Of a DNA stretch of 64,000 bases, positions 7,654-14,655 are shown one piece after another. Numbering within the stretch: position 1 is the first letter of the stretch; each line of letters begins with the position of its first letter. The notes beneath the pieces were generated by a model that saw only the letters and a list, made by a program, of their open reading frames with translations, was not told the origin of the DNA and made no database searches. The stretch spans positions 3,562,001-3,626,000 of the forward strand of contig NZ_JAUCBR010000004.1 of the NCBI RefSeq assembly GCF_034676725.1, read 5' to 3'. A program made the position numbers and the translations under genes. Source of the stretch: Denitromonas sp. Lineage in GTDB: Bacteria; Pseudomonadota; Gammaproteobacteria; Burkholderiales; Rhodocyclaceae.

Positions 7654-8643
7654 TCAGAGCAGGTCTTTGACGCCTTCGCGCTCTTCGAGCAGCTCGTTGA
7701 GCGTCACGGTCATGCGCTCACGCGAGAACTCGTCGATTTCCAGATCCTTGACGACCTTGTACTCGCCGTTTTCGGTGATGCACGGCACGCCGTAGATGAT
7801 GCCTTCGGGGATGCCGTAGGAGCCGTCGGAAGGCACGCCCATGGTGACCCATTCGCCGTTCGAGCCGAGCACCCAGTCACGGATGTGGTCGATGGCGGCG
7901 TTGGCGGCCGAGGCGGCAGAGGACAGGCCGCGCGCTTCGATGATGGCAGCGCCGCGCTTGCCGACGGTGGGCAGGAACACGTCGCGGTTCCACACATCGT
8001 CGTTGACCAGCGCCTTGACGTTGTCGCCGTTGGACAGGCAGAAGCGATAGTCGGCGTACATGGTGGGCGAGTGGTTGCCCCACACCACCAGCTTGGTCAG
8101 GCTCGACACGTCGCGGCCGGTCTTGGCGGCCAGTTGCGACAGGGCGCGGTTGTGATCCAGACGCAGCATGCCGGTGAAGTTCTTCGGATTGACGCGGCCG
8201 AACTTCTCGGCGGTCTTCATGGCGATGTAGGCGTTGGTGTTGCAGGGGTTGCCCACCACCAGCACCTTGACGTTCGGGTCAGCGTACTGGCCGATGGCGG
8301 CGCCTTGCACGGTGAAGATCTTGGCGTTTTCGGTCAGCAGGTCCTTGCGCTCCATGCCGGGGCCGCGCGGACGGGCGCCGACGAGCAGGGCGACCTGGGC
8401 GTCCTTGAAGGCGACATTGGGGTCGTCAGTGGCGACCATGCCGGCGAGCAGCGGGAAGGCGCAGTCTTCCAGCTCCATCATCACGCCCTTGACGGCCTTC
8501 TGAGCCTGCGGGAGGTCCAGAAGCTGGAGAATGACCGGCTGATCCTTGCCCAGCATTTCACCGCTGGCGATGCGGAACAACAGGCTGTAACCGATTTGAC
8601 CGGCTGCGCCGGTGACGGCGACACGGACGGGGGCTTTGCTCAT
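7654..8643 (-). CDS. mdh: malate dehydrogenase (NAD+)
   Basis: 329 residues from ATG 8643, preceded by GAGGGAG. It interconverts malate and oxaloacetate in the TCA cycle. The N-terminus VAVTGAAGQIGYSLLFRIA is the Rossmann NAD loop. Substrate arginines lie in the mobile loop ARPRGPGMERKDLL, the Asp of the catalytic pair is in GMLRLDHNRA, and the catalytic His is in VVWGNHSPTMYAD. This is the cytosolic/chloroplast-like Mdh type common in betaproteobacteria, at the usual length. It is transcribed divergently from the GntR regulator and the sdh operon, with a good sigma-70 promoter next to a palindromic site. Confidence 0.97.
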   Translation of the reverse strand: MSKAPVRVAVTGAAGQIGYSLLFRIASGEMLGKDQPVILQLLDLPQAQKAVKGVMMELEDCAFPLLAGMVATDDPNVAFKDAQVALLVGARPRGPGMERKDLLTENAKIFTVQGAAIGQYADPNVKVLVVGNPCNTNAYIAMKTAEKFGRVNPKNFTGMLRLDHNRALSQLAAKTGRDVSSLTKLVVWGNHSPTMYADYRFCLSNGDNVKALVNDDVWNRDVFLPTVGKRGAAIIEARGLSSAASAANAAIDHIRDWVLGSNGEWVTMGVPSDGSYGIPEGIIYGVPCITENGEYKVVKDLEIDEFSRERMTVTLNELLEEREGVKDLL

Positions 8644-8740
8644 GGACGACTCCCTCTCGAAATGAGTGTTTGAAGGCTTGCGTGACGCCGGGCAGTGCGC
8701 GGCGATGCATCCTGAAGCGGCAACTACCGAATCGCACAGG

Positions 8741-8769
8741 ATGGTAGTCACTCGCGAATTCAAAGTCAA
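8741..8769 (-). promoter_or_regulatory. sigma-70 promoter of mdh
   Basis: Reading the minus strand: -35 TTGACT (8769-8764), 17-base spacer, -10 TACCAT (8746-8741). This gives a leader of about 90 bases before mdh. The GntR-type palindrome lies directly upstream of the -35 box. Confidence 0.55.
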
Positions 8770-8773
8770 TTCA

Positions 8774-8796
8774 TGTCTTATAACTTATATAAGACA
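8774..8796. promoter_or_regulatory. palindromic candidate operator for the GntR regulator
   Basis: TGTCTTAT (8774-8781) and ATAAGACA (8789-8796) are perfect inverted arms around 7 bases, and a second overlapping palindrome CTTATATAAG spans 8784-8793. AT-rich palindromes of this size beside a gntR gene are typical operators. It lies between the mdh promoter and gntR, so it could control both, but binding is inference. Confidence 0.55.
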
Positions 8797-8843
8797 AAAG
8801 AGTTGATATAGACGGTTGAATATTTTTGTGTTGAAATGCGCCG

Positions 8844-9572
8844 ATGGCTCAGACGTCCCCCACCTTCAGTCCGCTCTACCGTCAGATCAAAAGTCTGATG
8901 CTGCAGGCGCTCGAATCCGGCGAGTGGGGGCCTGGGCAGGCCATTCCGAGCGAGCAGGAGCTGGCCGGCCGCTTCGGCGTCAGCCAGGGCACGGTTCGCA
9001 AGGCCATCGATGAAATGGCCGCGGAGAACCTGCTGGTGCGCAAGCAGGGCAAGGGGACGTATGTTGCCTCGCACAATGATCCGCGTTCGCTGTTCCGTTT
9101 TCTGCGCCTGGTGCCCGAAGGTGAGGATCTCTCCCACCCCGTCAGTGTGCCGCTCGAGTGCTGGCGCGCCAAGGCGGGCCAGGAGGCGGCGCGGGTGCTG
9201 GCCATCGAGCCGGGCTCGCCGATCATCATCGTGCGCCGTTTGCTTGAATTTAGCGCAAAACCGGTGGTTGTCGACGAAATCTATTTGCCGGGTGAGGTTT
9301 TTCAGGGCTTGACCCTCGAAGTGCTGCAAACCTGGAAGGGCTCGCTTTACAGTCTGTTCGAGTCGCGCTTTGGCTTGCGCATGATTCGCGCCGAAGAGCG
9401 TATTCGTGCCGTGGCTGCCGACCGGCGCACGGCCGAGATGCTGCGGGTGCGCGAGGGCGAGCCGCTGCTGTCGGTCGAGCGGGTGACTTACACCTATGGG
9501 GATCGGCCGGTTGAGTGGCGCCGCGGGCTGTATTCGACGGCGGAACATTTCTATTTGAATGAACTGAATTAA
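8844..9572 (+). CDS. GntR-family (HutC/UTRA) transcriptional regulator
   Basis: 242 residues. Residues about 10-78 form the GntR winged helix (LYRQIKSLMLQALESGEW, PSEQELAGRFGVSQGTVRKA, GKGTYVA). Residues about 95-235 form the UTRA effector domain (PIIIVRRLLEFSAKPVVVDE; PLLSVERVTYTYGDRPVEW). UTRA regulators usually bind small metabolites and repress their own operon or neighbours. The position between mdh and sdhCDAB-gltA-odhAB-lpd suggests control of TCA genes, with the palindrome at 8774-8796 as likely site. The ligand is unknown. The Shine-Dalgarno sequence before ATG 8844 is weak, but the domain starts at once, supporting this start. Confidence 0.92.
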   Translation: MAQTSPTFSPLYRQIKSLMLQALESGEWGPGQAIPSEQELAGRFGVSQGTVRKAIDEMAAENLLVRKQGKGTYVASHNDPRSLFRFLRLVPEGEDLSHPVSVPLECWRAKAGQEAARVLAIEPGSPIIIVRRLLEFSAKPVVVDEIYLPGEVFQGLTLEVLQTWKGSLYSLFESRFGLRMIRAEERIRAVAADRRTAEMLRVREGEPLLSVERVTYTYGDRPVEWRRGLYSTAEHFYLNELN

Positions 9573-9586
9573 TGGCGTGCTGCGCA

Positions 9587-9616
9587 TTCAGGTGACGCAG
9601 CGTCAACGGGTATAAT
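9587..9616 (+). promoter_or_regulatory. promoter of the sdhCDAB operon
   Basis: A perfect -10 TATAAT lies at 9611-9616 with a weak -35 TTCAGG at 9587-9592 (spacer 18). Transcription would start near 9623, giving a leader of about 50 bases before sdhC. The weak -35 box suggests an activator or modest basal activity. Confidence 0.6.
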
Positions 9617-9672
9617 CGACGTTTTTCGTGGGAGTAAGGCGGCATTCGTGCGGCCATGCATTGGGGGAAAAG

Positions 9673-10062
9673 ATGTCTGAAATGACAGTCAGAAAAAAGC
9701 GCCCGAAACACCTGGCGTTGCATGAGATCAGGCTGCCCTTGGCGGGGTTTGTCTCGATTCTGCATCGCGTGAGCGGCGCGGGGTTGTTCTTGATGTTGCC
9801 GTTGTTGTTGTCCCTGTTCGGCAACAGCCTGGGGTCTCCCGAGACATTCGCCGCCTACAAGTCGACGGTGTCCAACCCGCTGGTCAAGCTGATCCTGTTC
9901 GGTCTGCTGTGGGCCTATCTGCACCACTTCTGTGCCGGCATCCGTTTCCTGTTGCTCGACATGCACAAGGGGCTTGATCTGGCTTCGTCGCGTCAGTCGG
10001 CACGGCTCGTTCTCATTGTCAGCCTGGTGCTGACCGTCCTGATCGGGGTGAAGCTATGGTGA
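9673..10062 (+). CDS. sdhC: succinate dehydrogenase cytochrome b556 subunit
   Basis: 129 residues from ATG 9673, with GGGGGAAAAG just upstream; a longer frame starting at 9628 lacks support. This is the larger heme/quinone membrane anchor of complex II. The signature LAGFVSILHRVSGAGLF at the first helix and LWAYLHHFCAGIRFLLLD with a heme-ligand His in the second helix are clear, and three membrane helices are seen. It overlaps sdhD by 7 bases, indicating coupled translation. Confidence 0.95.
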   Translation: MSEMTVRKKRPKHLALHEIRLPLAGFVSILHRVSGAGLFLMLPLLLSLFGNSLGSPETFAAYKSTVSNPLVKLILFGLLWAYLHHFCAGIRFLLLDMHKGLDLASSRQSARLVLIVSLVLTVLIGVKLW

Positions 10063-10403
10063 AACGTATTGTTGTCGGTGCGCACTACGGTCTGCGCGAT
10101 TGGCTCGGCCAGCGCGTGACGGCGGTGGTGATGGCGTTGTACTCGGTGTTCTTCGCGATCAATGCGTTGATGCTGCCGGAAATGTCGTACGAGGCGTGGA
10201 GCGGCATGTTTGCCGGCGGCTTCATGCGCTTCTTCACCTTCCTGTTCTTCATGTCGCTTTTCTATCACGCCTGGGTCGGCGTCCGTGACATCTTCATGGA
10301 CTACATCCAGCCGGTCGGTGTTCGACTGGCGCTGCACGTGATCGTCATGTTCCTGCTCATCGGCTACGCCGGCTGGGCAGCCCAGATTCTGTGGAGGCTG
10401 TAA
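10056..10403 (+). CDS. sdhD: succinate dehydrogenase hydrophobic anchor subunit
   Basis: 115 residues; the start overlaps the sdhC stop. Three membrane helices are visible (about 20-40, 57-78 and 88-112). The first is preceded by GLRDWLGQRVTAVVMALY, typical of SdhD, and SLFYHAWVGVRDIFMDYI carries the probable heme-facing His and the quinone-site Asp/Tyr region. With SdhC it anchors SdhAB to the inner membrane and forms the ubiquinone site. sdhA follows immediately. Confidence 0.95.
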   Translation: MVKRIVVGAHYGLRDWLGQRVTAVVMALYSVFFAINALMLPEMSYEAWSGMFAGGFMRFFTFLFFMSLFYHAWVGVRDIFMDYIQPVGVRLALHVIVMFLLIGYAGWAAQILWRL

Positions 10404-10405
10404 GG

Positions 10406-12199
10406 GTGAAAATCGCTAAGCTCACTTATGATGCGGTGATCGTCGGGGCAGGTGGTGCCGGTCTGCGTGCCGCACTGCAGCTGTCCGAGGCCGGTCTGAA
10501 AACCGCGGTGCTGACCAAGGTCTTCCCGACGCGCTCCCACACCGTGGCCGCGCAGGGCGGTGTCGCCGCTTCGCTGGGCAACTCCACCGAAGACAACTGG
10601 CACTGGCACATGTACGACACCGTCAAGGGGTCGGATTGGCTGGGTGACCAGGATGCCATCGAGTTCATGTGCAAGAAGGCCAACGAAGTGGTCGTCGAGC
10701 TCGAGCACTACGGCATGCCTTTTGACCGCCTCGACAACGGCAAGATCTACCAGCGTCCGTTCGGCGGCCACTCGCAGAATTACGGCCAGTCGCCGGTGTC
10801 GCGGTCCTGTGCCGCCGCCGACCGTACCGGTCATGCCATGCTGCACGCGCTCTACCAGCGCAACGTGCGCGCGAAGACCCAGTTCTTCGTCGAGTGGATG
10901 GCGCTCGATCTGATCCGCGATGCCGACGGCGATGTGGTTGGCGTGACCGCCATGGAAATGGAAACCGGCGAAGTGTCGATCTTCCATGCCAAGGCCGTGA
11001 TCTTCGCCACCGGCGGTGCCGGTCGCATCTACTACAGCTCGACCAATGCCTTCATCAACACCGGTGACGGCGTGGGCATGGCGGCACGTGCCGGCATTCC
11101 GCTCGAAGACATGGAGTTCTGGCAGTTCCACCCGACCGGCGTGGCCGGCGCGGGCGTGCTCATTACCGAAGGCGTGCGTGGCGAAGGCGGCATTCTGCGT
11201 AACGACGCCGGCGAGCGCTTCATGGAGCGCTATGCGCCGAACCTGAAAGACCTCGCCTCGCGTGACGTCGTGTCGCGCTCGATGGTGACCGAGATCAACG
11301 AAGGCCGCGGCTGCGGTCCGGACAAGGATCACGTGCTGCTCGACATCACGCACCTGTCGCCCGAGACCATCATGAAGCGTCTGCCGGGGATTCGCGAGAT
11401 CTCGATCCAGTTCGCGGGCATCGACCCGATCAAGGCGCCGATCCCGGTCGTGCCGACCTGCCACTACCAGATGGGCGGCATTCCGACCAACTACAAGGGC
11501 CAGGTGGTGGCGCCGAAGGGCGACAACCCGAACAGCCCGGTTTCCGGTTTCTATGCAGCCGGCGAATGTGCCTGCGCCTCGGTGCATGGCGCCAACCGCC
11601 TCGGCACCAACTCGCTGCTCGATCTGCTGGTGTTCGGCAAGTCGGCGGGCGAGACCGTGGTGGAAGACATCCAGTCCGGCAACCTGCGTCTGAAGCCGCT
11701 GCCGGAAGATGCCGCCGACTACGCGCTGGCGCGCATGGCGCGTCTCGAGAACCAGAAGGACGGCACCAATGTGCATGAAGTCCGCCTGGCCATGCAGCGC
11801 ACCATGCAGAAGCACGCGGGCGTGTTCCGTTTTGCCGACCTGCTCAAGGAAGGCGTGACCCGCATCCTCGAGGTGGCCGAGCAAGCCAAGACCACCGAGA
11901 TCAAGGACAAGTCCATGGTCTGGAACACGGCGCGGATGGAAGCGCTGGAGCTGGATAACCTGATCGAAGTGGCCAAGGCCACGATGATCTCCGCCGAGGC
12001 CCGCAAGGAATCCCGCGGTGCCCACGTGCGCGACGATGCACCGGACACCCCCGAGCATCCGAACGGCCGTCGCGATGACGAGTGGCTCAAGCACACCTTG
12101 TGGTACAGCGAAGGCAACCGCCTGGATTACAAGCCTGTGAATTTGAAGCCGATGTCCGATAACGTCGAGCCGATCGCGCTGGCGACGCGGACTTACTGA
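10406..12199 (+). CDS. sdhA: succinate dehydrogenase flavoprotein subunit
   Basis: 597 residues from GTG 10406, chosen because GGAGG lies 7 bases upstream inside the end of sdhD and because homologs begin with the MKIAKLTYDAVIVGAG type N-terminus. It oxidises succinate to fumarate. Visible features are the FAD dinucleotide fold (AVIVGAGGAGLRAAL), the covalent-FAD histidine in TRSHTVAAQGGVAA, substrate residues around QFHPTGVAGAG and RGEGGILRN, and the C-terminal FAD site HGANRLGTNSLLDL. Length is normal. Flavinylation is assisted by SdhE, encoded downstream in the same operon. Confidence 0.97.
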   Translation: MKIAKLTYDAVIVGAGGAGLRAALQLSEAGLKTAVLTKVFPTRSHTVAAQGGVAASLGNSTEDNWHWHMYDTVKGSDWLGDQDAIEFMCKKANEVVVELEHYGMPFDRLDNGKIYQRPFGGHSQNYGQSPVSRSCAAADRTGHAMLHALYQRNVRAKTQFFVEWMALDLIRDADGDVVGVTAMEMETGEVSIFHAKAVIFATGGAGRIYYSSTNAFINTGDGVGMAARAGIPLEDMEFWQFHPTGVAGAGVLITEGVRGEGGILRNDAGERFMERYAPNLKDLASRDVVSRSMVTEINEGRGCGPDKDHVLLDITHLSPETIMKRLPGIREISIQFAGIDPIKAPIPVVPTCHYQMGGIPTNYKGQVVAPKGDNPNSPVSGFYAAGECACASVHGANRLGTNSLLDLLVFGKSAGETVVEDIQSGNLRLKPLPEDAADYALARMARLENQKDGTNVHEVRLAMQRTMQKHAGVFRFADLLKEGVTRILEVAEQAKTTEIKDKSMVWNTARMEALELDNLIEVAKATMISAEARKESRGAHVRDDAPDTPEHPNGRRDDEWLKHTLWYSEGNRLDYKPVNLKPMSDNVEPIALATRTY

Positions 12200-12218
12200 G
12201 AGGCCGGGAGTCGAACAG

Positions 12219-12929
12219 ATGAGCAAACGTACCGTTCAATTCAAGATCTACCGTTACGATCCGGACCGCGACGAAAAGCCGTACATGCAGGACATTTCGG
12301 TCGAACTCGAGCCGTCCGACAAGAAACTGCTGGATGCGCTGGTGCGCCTGAAGGTGAAGGACGATTCCACGTCCTTCCGTCGCTCCTGCCGTGAAGGTGT
12401 GTGTGGCTCCGACGCCATGAACATCAACGGCAAGAACGGCCTGGCCTGCCTGACCGACGTCGACAGCCTGCCGCAGCCGATCGTGCTGCGTCCGCTGCCG
12501 GGCCTGCCGGTCATTCGCGACCTGATCGTCGATATGACGCAGTTTTTCAAGCAGTACAACTCGATCAAGCCCTACCTGGTCAACGACAACCCGCCGCCGG
12601 AGCGTGAGCGCCTGCAGTCGCCCGAGGAGCGTGAAGAGCTCAACGGGCTGTATGAGTGCATCCTGTGCGCCTGCTGCTCCACGTCGTGCCCGTCGTTCTG
12701 GTGGAACCCGGACAAGTTCGTCGGCCCGGCCGGCCTGCTCGCCGCCTACCGGTTCATCGCCGATACCCGGGATGAAGCGACCAACGAGCGCCTCGACAAC
12801 CTCGAGGACCCGTATCGTTTGTTCCGTTGCCACACCATCATGAACTGTGTGGACGTCTGTCCGAAGAGCCTGAACCCGACCCGGGCGATTGGCAAGATCA
12901 AGGACATGATGGTGCGTCGCGCCGTATGA
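12219..12929 (+). CDS. sdhB: succinate dehydrogenase iron-sulfur subunit
   Basis: 236 residues. The N-terminal ferredoxin domain carries C57, C62, D65 and C77 in CREGVCGSDAMN, with Asp in place of the third Cys exactly as in E. coli SdhB. The C-terminal domain has CILCACCSTSCPS for the [4Fe-4S] cluster and CHTIMNCVDVCPKSLNP for the [3Fe-4S] cluster. It passes electrons from SdhA to quinone. The start is preceded by GGGAG; the stop overlaps sdhE as ATGA. Confidence 0.97.
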   Translation: MSKRTVQFKIYRYDPDRDEKPYMQDISVELEPSDKKLLDALVRLKVKDDSTSFRRSCREGVCGSDAMNINGKNGLACLTDVDSLPQPIVLRPLPGLPVIRDLIVDMTQFFKQYNSIKPYLVNDNPPPERERLQSPEEREELNGLYECILCACCSTSCPSFWWNPDKFVGPAGLLAAYRFIADTRDEATNERLDNLEDPYRLFRCHTIMNCVDVCPKSLNPTRAIGKIKDMMVRRAV

Positions 12930-13177
12930 CGCCCAACAAAGGACGCATGCGCTGGCACTGCCGTCGGGCGCTTCTCGAGCTCGACCTGGTGTTCGCACGC
13001 TTTCTTGAAACGAAGTTCGACCAGCTGGACGATGGCCAGCTGGCCGATCTTCAGGACCTGCTGGATATCGAGGACCATGCGCTCTGGGCCATGGTCAACG
13101 GAAGTGCACCGTGTCCCGAACCGCGCTGGATGCCACTCCTCAGCATGCTGCGCGAGGGCGGGACGCAAGCAGATTGA
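12926..13177 (+). CDS. sdhE: FAD assembly factor SdhE (variant RAxxE motif)
   Basis: 83 residues; ATG 12926 overlaps the sdhB stop (ATGA), so longer in-frame starts are rejected. SdhE proteins promote covalent flavinylation of SdhA. The fold signature is present (RMRWHCRR, ELDLVFARFLETKFDQL, LLDIEDHALWAMVNG). The hallmark RGxxE motif, however, reads R-A-L-L-E: the glycine is Ala (GCG codon). The operon position right after sdhB supports the assignment strongly. Whether the Ala variant alters function is unknown. Confidence 0.88.
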   Translation: MTPNKGRMRWHCRRALLELDLVFARFLETKFDQLDDGQLADLQDLLDIEDHALWAMVNGSAPCPEPRWMPLLSMLREGGTQAD

Positions 13178-13206
13178 CAATAAACGGGTAAGCCAAAGGA
13201 CAAGTT

Positions 13207-14502
13207 ATGAGCACTGAACGTAACGCCACCCTCACAGTCGATGGGAAGACGGTCGAATTTCCGGTAATGACCGGAACGCACGGCAACGATGTCATCGACA
13301 TCCGCACGCTGGGCGCCAAGACCGGCCTGTTCACCTATGACTCCGGATTCCTTTCGACCGCGAGCTGCGCCTCCTCGGTGACCTTCATCGACGGCGACAA
13401 GGGTGAACTGCTGTATCGCGGTTACCCCATCGAGCAGCTGGCAGAGCAGTGCAACTTCCTGGAAGTGGCCTACCTGCTCAAGAATGGTGAGCTGCCCAAT
13501 GCAGCGCAGAAGGCCGACTTCGAGACCACCATCAAGAACCACACCATGCTGCACGACCAGATGACCAAGTTCTACTCGGGCTTCCGTCGTGACGCACACC
13601 CGATGGCCGTCATGGTCGGCGTGGTTGGTGCACTGTCCGCCTTCTACCACGATGCGCTCGACCTGCAGGACGCCGAGCACCGCAACGTGTCGTTCAACCG
13701 CCTGGTTGCCAAGCTGCCGACCATCGTCGCGATGGCGTACAAGTACAACACCGGGCAGCCGTTCATGTACCCGCGCAACGACCTGGGCTACACCGCCAAC
13801 TTCATGCACATGATGTTCGGCACGCCCTGCGAAGAGTACAAGCCGAACCCGGTGCTGGTGCATGCGCTCGACACCATCTTCACCCTGCATGCCGACCACG
13901 AGCAGAACGCCTCGACCTCCACGGTGCGTCTGGCCGGCTCCTCGGGTGCCAACCCGTTTGCCTGCATCTCGGCCGGTATCGCCTGCCTGTGGGGTCCGTC
14001 GCACGGCGGCGCCAACGAGGCCTGCCTGAACATGCTCGAGGAAATCGGCGATGTGTCCAAGGTCGGTGAGTACATCACCCGCGCCAAGGACAAGAACGAT
14101 TCGTTCAAGCTGATGGGCTTCGGCCACCGCGTCTACAAGAACTTCGACCCGCGCGCCAAACTGATGCGCAAGGTCTGCTACGACGTGCTGACCGAACTGG
14201 GCCTGGAGAACGACCGTCTGTTCAAGCTGGCCATGGAACTCGAAAAGATTGCCCTGGAAGACCAGTACTTCGTCGAGAAGAAGCTCTACCCGAACGTGGA
14301 CTTCTACTCCGGCATCGTGCAGAAGGCGCTGGGCATCCCGACCTCGATGTTCACCTGCATCTTCGCGCTGGCCCGTACCGTGGGCTGGATGACGCAGTGG
14401 GAAGAAATGATGACCGATCCGGAATACAAGATCGGCCGTCCGCGCCAGCTGTATGTGGGCGCAGCCCGTCGCGATGTCGTAGCAATCGACCAGCGGGCGT
14501 AA
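13207..14502 (+). CDS. gltA: citrate synthase (type II, hexameric)
   Basis: 431 residues, preceded by AAAGGA. It condenses oxaloacetate and acetyl-CoA to citrate. The N-terminal beta domain (LTVDGKTVEFPV) marks the long NADH-sensitive bacterial type. Active-site segments are clear: SSGANPFACISAGIACLWG, with the first catalytic His in GPSHGGANEAC, then GFGHRVYKNFDPRAK with the second His and acyl-CoA-contacting residues, and the catalytic Asp in YPNVDFYSGI. It lies 29 bases after sdhE and is probably cotranscribed with sdh. A hairpin follows. Confidence 0.97.
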   Translation: MSTERNATLTVDGKTVEFPVMTGTHGNDVIDIRTLGAKTGLFTYDSGFLSTASCASSVTFIDGDKGELLYRGYPIEQLAEQCNFLEVAYLLKNGELPNAAQKADFETTIKNHTMLHDQMTKFYSGFRRDAHPMAVMVGVVGALSAFYHDALDLQDAEHRNVSFNRLVAKLPTIVAMAYKYNTGQPFMYPRNDLGYTANFMHMMFGTPCEEYKPNPVLVHALDTIFTLHADHEQNASTSTVRLAGSSGANPFACISAGIACLWGPSHGGANEACLNMLEEIGDVSKVGEYITRAKDKNDSFKLMGFGHRVYKNFDPRAKLMRKVCYDVLTELGLENDRLFKLAMELEKIALEDQYFVEKKLYPNVDFYSGIVQKALGIPTSMFTCIFALARTVGWMTQWEEMMTDPEYKIGRPRQLYVGAARRDVVAIDQRA

Positions 14503-14546
14503 CACCCATGCGGGCTGGAAACAAGCACAACTGAGTCAGCCCGCCA

Positions 14547-14578
14547 CGGGATGATCACCGCCTGTCGTGATCATCCCG
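14547..14578 (+). terminator. hairpin terminator after gltA
   Basis: A perfect 12-bp stem (CGGGATGATCAC with GTGATCATCCCG) with an 8-base loop is followed by TTTCCTT. The U-run is interrupted, so termination may be partial and allow some readthrough to odhA. Confidence 0.65.
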
Positions 14579-14655
14579 TTTCCTTATGCCCAACCGGACC
14601 TTCTCGCCGGGTGGCGATGACCTGACAAGGCAACAGAATTCGGGTGAATTCAACC

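Noticed and set aside
6385..8673. 762-residue plus-strand open frame over the CitE-like gene and mdh
   Set aside because: No domain signature; it is antisense to two clear enzymes.
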